Origin: JBOGFC01 sp050742155 | GTDB taxonomy: Bacteria; Actinomycetota; Acidimicrobiia; Spongiisociales; JALYHC01 | Assembly: GCA_050742155.1 (NCBI GenBank) | Contig: JBOGFC010000264.1 | Coordinates: forward strand, 1-5,190 | Direction: 5' to 3' | Length of the DNA: 5,190 nucleotides | In this document: positions 1 through 5,190 of the stretch, one piece after another | Layout of the letters: each line of letters starts with the position of its first letter | Position numbering within the stretch: the stretch's first letter is position 1 | Translations under genes and position numbers: made by a program | Notes under the pieces: generated by a model | Seen by the model: only the letters and a program-made list of their open reading frames with translations | Databases searched by the model: none | What the model was told of the DNA's origin: nothing

Positions 1-235
1 GGTGAGGGCTGATGAACCCACCTTCAGCACCACGGGAGTCCCACTGGGAAGCGGGCGGCGGGCGCTCCGTCGCTCCGGCACCCCTGAGGCTCCCCGACGA
101 CTCGCCTCATCTTTCACTCAGACCATCCAAGCGGCGCACGGCTCGCTTCGAGTCACCATACTGGCGTTGCTCCAGGTGGGTGCTCCGGAGCGGGCGCCGC
201 CGTGGTCGATCAGCCAGGTACGTGGGTAGCAAGCC
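1..235. other. Gene-free leader upstream of the phosphoesterase gene
   Basis: I see no convincing gene here. An open frame from base 2 to 229 exists, but its predicted peptide has no recognisable domain and its third positions lack the strong G/C bias of the five real genes. Bases 1-22 can fold into a weak stem (GGT 1-3 with ACC 20-22, GGG 6-8 with CCC 17-19, bulged G-A at 4-5) that may be the clipped end of a terminator or leader from the gene before the window. Bases 183-190 are the short palindrome CTCCGGAG. No good -10/-35 pair was found; the best -10 lookalike is CATACT at 157-162, without a matching -35 box. Confidence 0.5.
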
Positions 236-1183
236 ATGACCTCATCCACTCGAACGTTGCCGGGCTTCCTGCTGCTCGTCCTCCTCATCCCTGCCTGCCG
301 TTCGCTCCCCGCCACCGTGACCTCCAGCACCCACCCGCCCGGCACCACCACCGCTTCCGGGCCCATCCTGGTAGGGGCCGGCGACGTGGCCGACTGTGAC
401 TCGCAGGGGGACGAGGCCACCGCCGCCCTGCTCGATGTGGCCTTGTCCCAAGCCGAGGAGGGAGTGGTGTTCGTGGCCGGCGACGCCGCCTACCCCGACG
501 GAACCGAGCAGCAGTTCGCCGACTGCTACCACCCCTCATGGGGCCGGCACAAGGAAAGAACCCGGCCGGCGGTCGGCAACCACGAGTACCACACGCCAGA
601 TGCGAAGGGCTATTTCGGGTACTTCGGCGATGCGGCCGGCCCGGCGGGCGCCGGCTACTACAGCTACGACCTGGGCGCCTGGCACGTGGTGGTGCTGAAC
701 AGCAACTGCGAGGCCATCGGCGGGTGCCAGGCCGGGTCGGACCAGGAGAGCTGGCTGCGGGCCGACCTGGCCGCCCACCCAGCCGCCTGCACGGTCGCCT
801 ACTGGCACCATCCCCTCTTCACCTCGGGCACGACACACGGCGGCACCAGTGATGTGCAGCCCTTCTGGCAGGCGCTCTACGAGCACGGCGCCGAGGTGGT
901 CATCAACGGCCATGAGCACAACTACGAGCGGTTCGCCCCCCAAGATCCCATGGGAAACGCTGATCCGGAAGGCATTCGCCAGTTCGTGGCCGGCACCGGG
1001 GGCGGATCGCTCTACCACCTCGGGCCACCCGCCCCTCACAGCGAGATGGGCTGGACGGACGGCGTCGGCGTCCTGAAGCTGACGCTGCACCCGCGCAGCT
1101 ACACCTGGGAGTTCATCTCTTACGAGCGCGAGTTCTCTGGCGAGGGCAGCCTCCATGACTCCGGCACCGAGCAGTGTCATTGA
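236..1183 (+). CDS. Exported purple-acid-phosphatase-like metallophosphoesterase
   Basis: Predicted secreted or lipid-anchored phosphohydrolase of the calcineurin-like metallophosphatase fold, acting outside the membrane on phosphomonoesters; the substrate is unknown. The 315-aa product has the full dinuclear metal-site series in order: GAGD (D50), GDAAYPDG (D83, Y86), GNHE (N115, H116), WHHP (H191/H192) and GHEHNYER (H226, H228), then the glycine-rich GTGGGS segment at 253-258. The tyrosine after the second aspartate block is typical of purple acid phosphatases rather than generic metallophosphatases. Residues 8-20 are a hydrophobic export segment ending in IPAC (C21), a lipobox-like site with an unusual proline at -2 and only one basic residue before it; plain signal-peptidase cleavage is possible. 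A Ser/Thr/Pro-rich linker (residues 27-43) follows, and six further cysteines could form disulfides. The start is the first ATG after the in-frame TAG at 227-229; no strong ribosome binding site is seen. Confidence 0.9.
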   Translation: MTSSTRTLPGFLLLVLLIPACRSLPATVTSSTHPPGTTTASGPILVGAGDVADCDSQGDEATAALLDVALSQAEEGVVFVAGDAAYPDGTEQQFADCYHPSWGRHKERTRPAVGNHEYHTPDAKGYFGYFGDAAGPAGAGYYSYDLGAWHVVVLNSNCEAIGGCQAGSDQESWLRADLAAHPAACTVAYWHHPLFTSGTTHGGTSDVQPFWQALYEHGAEVVINGHEHNYERFAPQDPMGNADPEGIRQFVAGTGGGSLYHLGPPAPHSEMGWTDGVGVLKLTLHPRSYTWEFISYEREFSGEGSLHDSGTEQCH

Positions 1184-1185
1184 GA

Positions 1186-1191
1186 TAAGCT
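1186..1191 (+). promoter_or_regulatory. Candidate -10 box for a leaderless protease transcript
   Basis: TAAGCT fits the TAnnnT consensus and lies 13 to 8 nt before the ATG at 1199, the position expected when transcription starts at or within a base or so of the start codon. No Shine-Dalgarno sequence is evident in the 15-nt gap, which fits leaderless translation as used widely in actinobacteria. I see no clear -35 element, and such a short motif can occur by chance. Confidence 0.35.
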
Positions 1192-1198
1192 GCCGCGC

Positions 1199-2326
1199 AT
1201 GTTCGGGAACACCTGGCGGATCGCCAACGTGGCGGGGGTGGAGATCAGGGCCGACACCTCCTGGACGTTCATCGTGCTCCTCATCGGCTACAGCTTCTTC
1301 CTGGAGTTCTCCCGCACCTACCCCCAGTTAGGCGGCGGGCCCACACTCTTCCTCGCCGGGCTGGTGACGATCCTCTTCTTCGGCTCGGTGCTGGTCCACG
1401 AGCTGGCCCACGCCGTCACCTCGATCCGGCGGGGGATCCCGGTGCGGGGCATCACGCTGTTCCTCTTCGGAGGGGCCACCCACGCCAAGCTGGAGACCCG
1501 GGCTCCCAAGGACGAGTTCCTCATCGCGGTGGTGGGACCGCTCACCAGCCTGGTGCTCGGCGGTCTCTTCTGGGGCATCTCCCGCCTGGTGCCGGTGGAG
1601 CAGATAGGAGGGCCCCTCGGCTACCTGGGCTGGATCAACGTGGTGCTGGCGGTCTTCAACCTGGTCCCCGGCTTCCCCCTCGACGGCGGGCGCCTGCTCC
1701 GCTCGGCCATCTGGCAGGTGACCGGCAGCCTCTCCCGGGCGACCCGCATCGCCTCCCGGGCGGGCCAGGGGGTGGGCTACCTGCTCATCGCCTTCGGGGT
1801 GTTCCTCATCTTCTCCGGTGCAATCTTCAACGGGCTCTGGCTGGCAGCCATCGGCTGGTTCCTCAACCAGGCGGCCTTGGGCTCCTATCAACAGTTGCAG
1901 GTGCGGCGCATGCTCCAGACCGTGGAGGCCGAGGACGTCATGCACCCGGAGCTGCTCTCGATCCCGGCCGACATCACCCTCCAGGAGGCGGTCGACGAGT
2001 ACTTCATGCGCTACGACCACAACGCCTTCCCGGTGGTGCGGGACGACCGGCCGCTAGGCCTGCTGACCCTGAAGGCGGTTCGCCAGGTCCCCCGGGAGGA
2101 GTGGCCCGCCCGCAGCGTCTGGCACACCATGACCGCCCTGGAGCAGACCGTCACCGTCAGCGCCCGCACCCGCATGGACCGCGTGCTCGACAAGCTGCAG
2201 GACGAGGAGATCCACCGCGTGCTGGTGGTGGAAGATGAGTCGGTGGTGGGAATCATCACTCCCCGCGACGTGGCCCGCTGGCTGCGCCGCTCGCAGGAGC
2301 TGGGCACCAAGGAACGCATCGGCTGA
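1199..2326 (+). CDS. Site-2-protease family (M50) membrane metalloprotease with CBS pair
   Basis: Intramembrane zinc protease of the M50B family with a cytoplasmic C-terminal CBS pair, 375 aa, similar in architecture to mycobacterial Rip3. Family members cut transmembrane segments of regulators such as anti-sigma factors; no such substrate is encoded nearby. The zinc motif HELAH is at 67-71, and the third ligand is D162 in NLVPGFPLDGGR (154-165), matching the family's PxDGGR motif. Likely membrane segments are near residues 22-37, 50-66, 107-127, 140-156, 192-207 and 210-227. Two CBS domains follow (about 243-300 and 307-366), the first opening with EDVMHPELLSIP and the second ending VVGIITPRDVARWL; in this family they are thought to sense adenine nucleotides. 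The N-terminus (WRIANVAGVEI...) aligns with the usual family start, so the ATG is well supported although no Shine-Dalgarno is seen. It lies 15 nt after the phosphoesterase, and its stop overlaps the next gene. Confidence 0.94.
   Translation: MFGNTWRIANVAGVEIRADTSWTFIVLLIGYSFFLEFSRTYPQLGGGPTLFLAGLVTILFFGSVLVHELAHAVTSIRRGIPVRGITLFLFGGATHAKLETRAPKDEFLIAVVGPLTSLVLGGLFWGISRLVPVEQIGGPLGYLGWINVVLAVFNLVPGFPLDGGRLLRSAIWQVTGSLSRATRIASRAGQGVGYLLIAFGVFLIFSGAIFNGLWLAAIGWFLNQAALGSYQQLQVRRMLQTVEAEDVMHPELLSIPADITLQEAVDEYFMRYDHNAFPVVRDDRPLGLLTLKAVRQVPREEWPARSVWHTMTALEQTVTVSARTRMDRVLDKLQDEEIHRVLVVEDESVVGIITPRDVARWLRRSQELGTKERIG
2309..2313 (+). promoter_or_regulatory. Ribosome binding site deciding the CTG start of the thioesterase gene
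   Basis: AAGGA sits inside the last codons of the protease gene, 9 nt before the CTG at 2323. This is good Shine-Dalgarno spacing and is the main nucleotide-level support for reading that CTG as a start codon. The region in front of the only ATG candidate (2455) instead has GAGGGG directly abutting the codon, too close to work as a binding site. Confidence 0.6.
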
Positions 2327-3108
2327 CCGCCGAGGCGCTCTTCCTGCCCCGCGAGGACGGTTTTCAGCCCACCGAGCTGGCCCGCGGTCCCTGGGATCCA
2401 GAATTTCAGCATGGTGGGCCCCCGGCCGCCCTGCTGGCCCGGGCCGTCGAGGGGATGGAGGCCCCAGCCCCCATGCAGGTGGCTCGCCTGACCGTCGAGT
2501 TCCTCCGCCCCGTGCCGCTGCACCCGGTGGTGATCGCCACCCGGCTGGCCCGCCCCGGCCGGCGGGTGCAGCTCATCGAGGCGTCCCTCTCGCTGGAAGG
2601 CGATGAGGTTTGCCGGGCCAGGGCCGTTCGCATCAGGACCGAAGCGGTGCTGGCGGCCGGCGATCTCCCCCGGCCGGAGCCGGCTCCCGATCTCCCCGAG
2701 GAAGGATGGTCGTTTCCTCGCCACACCGGAGACGCCGACCGGGTGGCCTTCCACCGCGATGGGGTGGAGCTGCGCCCGCTGGGCCGGCCGCAGCGAGGGC
2801 CGGGCACGGCGTGGATTCGGCTTCGGTACCCGCTGGTGGCCGGAGAGGATCCCTCCCCGCTGGTGCGGGTGGCGGTCGCCGCCGACTTCGGCAACGGGAT
2901 CAGCCCGGTGCTCGACTTCCGCCGCCACCTCTACATCAACCCCGACCTGACCGTGTACCTGCACCGACTGCCCGAGGGTGAGTGGGTGGCCCTCCAGTCG
3001 GTCACCTACGCCGAGGCCCACGGCGTCGGTATGGCCGAGAGCGCCCTCTTCGATCGAAGGGGCCGCATCGGGCGATCCCTCCAGAGCCTCTACCTGGACC
3101 GGCGGTAG
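2323..3108 (+). CDS. Acyl-CoA thioesterase-like double-hotdog protein, probable CTG start
   Basis: Predicted cytoplasmic thioesterase of the TesB-like double-hotdog superfamily, hydrolysing an acyl-CoA of unknown chain type. Read from the CTG at 2323 it has 261 residues, normal for the family. The N-terminal hotdog (about 1-110) opens with TELARGPWDPEFQHGGPP (17-34), the family's characteristic segment, running into the central helix. The C-terminal hotdog (about 145-261) carries DFGNG (188-192), INPDLTV and a terminal GRSLQSLYLDR with Q254; D188 and Q254 are the likely counterparts of the TesB catalytic Asp and Gln. The frame is open from 2239 but has no ATG, GTG or TTG before ATG 2455, which would delete the signature segment. 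CTG 2323 overlaps the protease stop (CTGA), has AAGGA 9 nt upstream, and gives an N-terminus (TAEALFLPREDGF) of family-like form. A base error for ATG is the main alternative. Function confidence is moderate; start confidence about 0.7. Confidence 0.85.
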   Translation: MTAEALFLPREDGFQPTELARGPWDPEFQHGGPPAALLARAVEGMEAPAPMQVARLTVEFLRPVPLHPVVIATRLARPGRRVQLIEASLSLEGDEVCRARAVRIRTEAVLAAGDLPRPEPAPDLPEEGWSFPRHTGDADRVAFHRDGVELRPLGRPQRGPGTAWIRLRYPLVAGEDPSPLVRVAVAADFGNGISPVLDFRRHLYINPDLTVYLHRLPEGEWVALQSVTYAEAHGVGMAESALFDRRGRIGRSLQSLYLDRR

Positions 3109-3113
3109 GTCCT

Positions 3114-3140
3114 CGGGTGGCCGGGGACCCCTACCACCCG
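3114..3140. promoter_or_regulatory. 27-bp near-perfect dyad before the racemase gene (operator or hairpin)
   Basis: The sequence is symmetric around A3127, with 11 of 13 positions matching between arms: CGGGTGG (3114-3120) pairs with CCACCCG (3134-3140), and GGGG (3123-3126) mirrors CCCC (3128-3131), separated by a 2-nt mismatch. As DNA it lies where the -35 region of the downstream -10 box would fall, so it could be a repressor operator. As RNA from upstream it could form a hairpin, but there is no following U-tract. A competing stem, GGTAGG (3104-3109, containing the thioesterase stop) with CCTACC (3130-3135), would exclude it. Confidence 0.5.
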
Positions 3141-3142
3141 CG

Positions 3143-3148
3143 TAGCCT
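3143..3148 (+). promoter_or_regulatory. Candidate -10 box for a leaderless racemase transcript
   Basis: TAGCCT fits TAnnnT and occupies exactly -12 to -7 relative to the A of the ATG at 3155, the typical position for leaderless genes in actinobacteria and Deinococcus. The 6 nt between box and ATG (GAGCTC) contain no useful ribosome binding site. No recognisable -35 box is present; the dyad at 3114-3140 covers that region instead. Confidence 0.45.
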
Positions 3149-3154
3149 GAGCTC

Positions 3155-4261
3155 ATGCGGATCGAGCGGGTCGAGCTCCGGGAGATCGCCGGGCGGCTCA
3201 AGACGCCGTTCATCACCTCCTTCGGCTCGGTCCAGGACCGCCGCATCCTGCTGGTACGGGTGGAGGCCGAGGGGCTGGAAGGCTGGGGCGAGTGCGGCGC
3301 CGAGCACGCCCCCGACTACTCCTCCGAGACGGTCGACACCGCCTGGACGATCCTCACCGGCTTCGCCGTTCCGGCCCTCCTGGGGGACGGGATGTCCCGG
3401 CCCGAGGAGGTGCCCGGGCGTCTGGGGAGGATCCGCGGCCACCCCATGGCCAAGGCGGCCCTGGAGGGAGCCGTCTGGGACCTGATCGCCCGAAGCCAAC
3501 GGGCGCCCCTCTGGAAGCTGCTCGGCGGGGCGCGGCGGCCGGTGCCGGCCGGCGTCAGCGTGGGGTTGCAAACATCGGAGAGCCGGCTTCTCGACGTCGT
3601 GGAGGGGTATCTCGCCGAGGGCTACCTGCGCGTCAAGCTGAAGATCGAACCGGGCCGGGACCTAAAGGTGGTGGAAGCGGTGCGGAAGCGCTGGCCGGAG
3701 GTCCGCCTGACCGCCGACGCCAACGGTGCCTACCGCCTGGAGGACGGCGCCCACCTCAGGGAGCTGGACGCCTTCCGCCTCGACTTCCTCGAGCAGCCAC
3801 TCGCCTTCGACGACCTGCACGACCATGCCCGCCTGGCCAACCGGATCGAGACGCCCTTGTGCCTCGACGAGTCCATCCGCCACGCCCGGGACGCCCGGCT
3901 GGCCATCGAGCTGGGGGCGGCCGGGGTGATCAACATCAAGCCCGGCCGGGTGGGGGGCCTGAGTGAGTCGGTGGCGATCCACGAGGTGGCCCGGGAGAGG
4001 GGGATCCCGGTCTGGTGCGGGGGAATGCTCGAGTCGGGGATCGGGCGAGCCCACAACGTTGCCCTGGCCACCTTGCCCGGATTCACCCTGCCGGGCGACA
4101 TCTCGGCCTCCTCCCGTTACTGGGAACGAGACGTGGTTGATCCCCCCTGGATCCTGAGAGACGGGCATCTGGAGGCTCCCGATCGTCCCGGCATCGGGGT
4201 GGAGGTCGATCAGCAGTACCTCGCGAGGATGACCGTGCGGACATGGACATCCGGGAGCTGA
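3155..4261 (+). CDS. menC: o-Succinylbenzoate synthase / N-succinylamino acid racemase
   Basis: Enolase-superfamily enzyme of the NSAR/OSBS subfamily, cytoplasmic and Mg2+-dependent. OSBS dehydrates SHCHC to o-succinylbenzoate in menaquinone synthesis; many members also or instead racemise N-succinyl (N-acyl) amino acids. The 368-aa length is typical. The N-terminal capping domain is about 1-125, followed by the barrel. Catalytic lysines are K163 in VKLKI and K262 in NIKPGRVGG; metal ligands are D188 (TADANGAY), E213 (EQPL) and D238 (LDESI). The substrate-binding loop WCGGMLESGIGR ends at residue 298. The numbering nearly matches Amycolatopsis NSAR (K163/K263 from memory), and R265 corresponds to its R266, a residue linked to racemase activity. 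No other menaquinone gene is in the window, and the gene overlaps a GNAT acyltransferase by 19 nt, so a racemase role is at least as likely as OSBS. The ATG gives the standard MRIERVELR start; expression may be leaderless. Confidence 0.93.
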   Translation: MRIERVELREIAGRLKTPFITSFGSVQDRRILLVRVEAEGLEGWGECGAEHAPDYSSETVDTAWTILTGFAVPALLGDGMSRPEEVPGRLGRIRGHPMAKAALEGAVWDLIARSQRAPLWKLLGGARRPVPAGVSVGLQTSESRLLDVVEGYLAEGYLRVKLKIEPGRDLKVVEAVRKRWPEVRLTADANGAYRLEDGAHLRELDAFRLDFLEQPLAFDDLHDHARLANRIETPLCLDESIRHARDARLAIELGAAGVINIKPGRVGGLSESVAIHEVARERGIPVWCGGMLESGIGRAHNVALATLPGFTLPGDISASSRYWERDVVDPPWILRDGHLEAPDRPGIGVEVDQQYLARMTVRTWTSGS

Positions 4262-5055
4262 CCGCCCTCGAGGAGCTGGAGCAGGCGGTCGAGGTGCAGG
4301 CGGTGGTGTGGGGAATCCCGCCCGCCGAGACCGTCCCCGTCCACCTGCTGGTGGCCGCCCGGCATGCCGGCGGCCTGGTGGCCGGAGCCTGGGAGGGCCA
4401 GCAGTTGGTCGGCCTGGTCTTCGGGATCGCCTCCTGGCTTCGAGGCGCCGCCGGCCATCACTCGCACATGCTGGCCGTGCTCCCCTCCCACCAGGGGCGG
4501 GGCATCGGCGAGCGTCTCAAGTGGTACCAGCGCCGATGGTGCCTGGAACGGGGCATCACCATGGTGCGGTGGACCTTCGACCCGCTCCAGGCCGGCAATG
4601 CCCACCTCAACTTCAACAAGCTGGGCAGCACCGCCTCGGAGTACCTGACCGACGCCTATGGGCCGCTCCGCGGGCCCCTCAACGAGGGGGTGCCCTCCGA
4701 CCGCCTGGTCGTGGAGTGGGATCTCCAATCGCCGCGGGTACGAGCCGCGGCGCGGGGAGTTCGCCCTCCGCCAATCGAGACGGGACCCCTGGTCACCCCG
4801 ACCGCGGAGGGCCCTCCATCCGAGGTGATCGAGAGCGACGCTCCGGCGGTCCGCATCGCCGTGCCGGCCTCCTTCTCCCACTTGCCGATAGACGACCCGG
4901 CCAGCGCTCGGGCCTGGCGCCTCGTCGCCCGGGCGGCGCTCCAGCACTATCTCCAGCGCGGTTACCGCGCCGAGGCCTTCCTCAGACAGCCCACCCCGGC
5001 GCTGGTCCTGCGGCGCCTGAGATCAGACCGGTTCCGTCCCGATCGAGCTTGCTAG
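4243..5055 (+). CDS. GNAT-family N-acyltransferase paired with the racemase
   Basis: A 270-aa acyl-CoA-dependent acyltransferase resembling the predicted acetyltransferases (COG3375-type, from memory) often found beside menC. Residues 1-155 form the GNAT fold: HSHMLAVLPSHQGRGIGERLK (73-93) contains the acyl-CoA pyrophosphate-binding motif Q-x-x-G-x-G at 84-89, and TFDPLQAGNAHLNFNKLG (111-128) is a conserved stretch of this subgroup. The C-terminal part (about 200-262) is conserved in style (IAVPASF, WR-ARAAL, RGY), joined by a Pro/Arg-rich linker (about 160-195). In Geobacillus kaustophilus a GNAT partner of NSAR succinylates amino acids; N-succinylation of D-amino acids here is inferred from that context. 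The ATG lies within menC, overlapping it by 19 nt in another frame, which implies translational coupling; GAGGA at 4225-4229 is a possible but distant (13 nt) ribosome binding site. It is the last gene before a terminator-like palindrome. Confidence 0.88.
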   Translation: MDIRELTALEELEQAVEVQAVVWGIPPAETVPVHLLVAARHAGGLVAGAWEGQQLVGLVFGIASWLRGAAGHHSHMLAVLPSHQGRGIGERLKWYQRRWCLERGITMVRWTFDPLQAGNAHLNFNKLGSTASEYLTDAYGPLRGPLNEGVPSDRLVVEWDLQSPRVRAAARGVRPPPIETGPLVTPTAEGPPSEVIESDAPAVRIAVPASFSHLPIDDPASARAWRLVARAALQHYLQRGYRAEAFLRQPTPALVLRRLRSDRFRPDRAC

Positions 5056-5166
5056 TCGAGGCAATCTGGATCGGCTAGGAAAGTCACGCCGTTGCCCGTT
5101 GTGATGGATTCTTCTCCTCCCCCTCGCGACTGCTCTCCTATACGGAGATTCCCCGGAAAACGTTTA
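5056..5166. other. Intergenic tail after the acyltransferase
   Basis: I see no coding sequence on either strand. It has noticeably more A/T and pyrimidine runs than the genes. It contains a small stem (TCTCC 5134-5138 with GGAGA 5144-5148, loop TATAC) and the palindrome AAACGTTT at 5158-5165 immediately before the terminator-like repeat. TATACG at 5139-5144 resembles a -10 box, but no -35 is suitably spaced on either strand. Confidence 0.5.
5158..5165. repeat. AAACGTTT perfect palindrome
   Basis: Perfect 8-bp A/T-rich palindrome, one base before the GC palindrome at 5167. On the - strand it gives a modest T-run (CGTTTT) just after the hairpin, which would help the hairpin act as a terminator for genes converging from the right. 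It could also be a protein-binding half of a larger site cut by the window edge. Confidence 0.3.
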
Positions 5167-5190
5167 GGGGGCGGGCCCGGGCCCGCCCCC
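5167..5190. terminator. 24-nt perfect GC palindrome, probable transcription terminator
   Basis: Arms GGGGGCGGGCCC (5167-5178) and GGGCCCGCCCCC (5179-5190) are exact reverse complements with no spacer. In RNA this would give a very strong stem of about 9 bp closed by a CCCGGG-derived loop. It lies 111 nt after the last stop codon, fitting the end of the racemase-acyltransferase transcript. The window ends exactly at its last base, so any T-tract on the right is not visible; on the left, TTTA precedes it. A bidirectional terminator is likely. Confidence 0.65.

Noticed and set aside
17..60. Fragments resembling the 3' part of a cobalamin riboswitch (CCCACTGGGAAGCGGGCGG)
   Set aside because: The order of conserved elements does not fit, the B12-box sequence is absent and the downstream gene is not a B12-related one; more likely chance in GC-rich DNA.
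157..162. CATACT as a -10 box for the phosphoesterase
   Set aside because: No -35-like hexamer at 16-18 nt upstream, and the implied leader is long without other support.
2..229. Possible 75-aa gene at the left edge
   Set aside because: No domain, no ribosome binding site visible, and weaker third-position G/C bias than the real genes.
1328..2020. 230-codon open frame on the - strand opposite the protease
   Set aside because: Low-complexity composition (many His, Glu, Asp, Gly) that mirrors the + strand membrane protein; no family features.
2455..3108. ATG-initiated short form of the thioesterase
   Set aside because: It would remove the TELARGPWDP...HGGPP segment conserved in the family, and there is no suitably spaced ribosome binding site.
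2011..3246. 411-codon open frame on the - strand opposite the protease end and thioesterase
   Set aside because: Its product has no recognisable domain and is rich in Arg, Pro, Gly and Ser, as expected from the antisense of G/C-biased codons; both + strand genes here show clear family motifs.
4210..4947. 245-codon open frame on the - strand opposite the acyltransferase
   Set aside because: Antisense shadow of the GNAT gene; no motif and biased composition.
5134..5148. TCTCC-TATAC-GGAGA stem as a terminator or promoter
   Set aside because: Only 5 bp with no U-tract, and the TATACG inside it has no spaced -35 partner on either strand.

Overview
The window carries five genes, all on the + strand and tightly packed. 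The strongly G/C-biased third codon positions, a double-hotdog thioesterase of a type common in high-GC Gram-positives, a Rip3-like membrane protease and two TAnnnT boxes just upstream of start codons suggest an actinobacterial chromosome, perhaps an uncultured Acidimicrobiia- or Thermoleophilia-like lineage. That placement is an inference from style, not from a marker gene. There is no RNA gene, insertion sequence, phage gene or CRISPR array.

Layout. 1-235 is a gene-free leader, apart from a partial hairpin at the window edge. 236-1183 encodes an exported purple-acid-phosphatase-like metallophosphoesterase. After a 15-nt gap, 1199-2326 encodes a site-2-protease (M50) with a CBS pair. Its stop codon overlaps the probable CTG start of an acyl-CoA thioesterase-like double-hotdog protein at 2323-3108; this start has to be inferred because the reading frame has no ATG, GTG or TTG before an ATG well inside the conserved region. 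A 46-nt gap holds a 27-bp near-perfect dyad and a -10-like box. It is followed by 3155-4261, an o-succinylbenzoate synthase / N-succinylamino acid racemase of the enolase superfamily, which overlaps by 19 nt a GNAT-family acyltransferase at 4243-5055. The last 135 nt carry an AAACGTTT palindrome and a perfect 24-nt GC-rich palindrome that looks like the terminator of the run.

How they may work together. The clearest functional unit is the racemase plus the acyltransferase. In Geobacillus kaustophilus an NSAR/OSBS enzyme works with a GNAT succinyltransferase and an M20 desuccinylase to convert D- to L-amino acids. Here the first two are fused at the translational level and no M20 hydrolase lies in the window. 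The active-site residues, including an arginine three residues after the second catalytic lysine, fit an enzyme with racemase as well as OSBS activity. The protease and thioesterase genes are coupled to each other, but I see no shared pathway. I found no convincing wholly new system; the most notable points are the CTG start, the dyad in front of the racemase gene and the racemase-acyltransferase pair.
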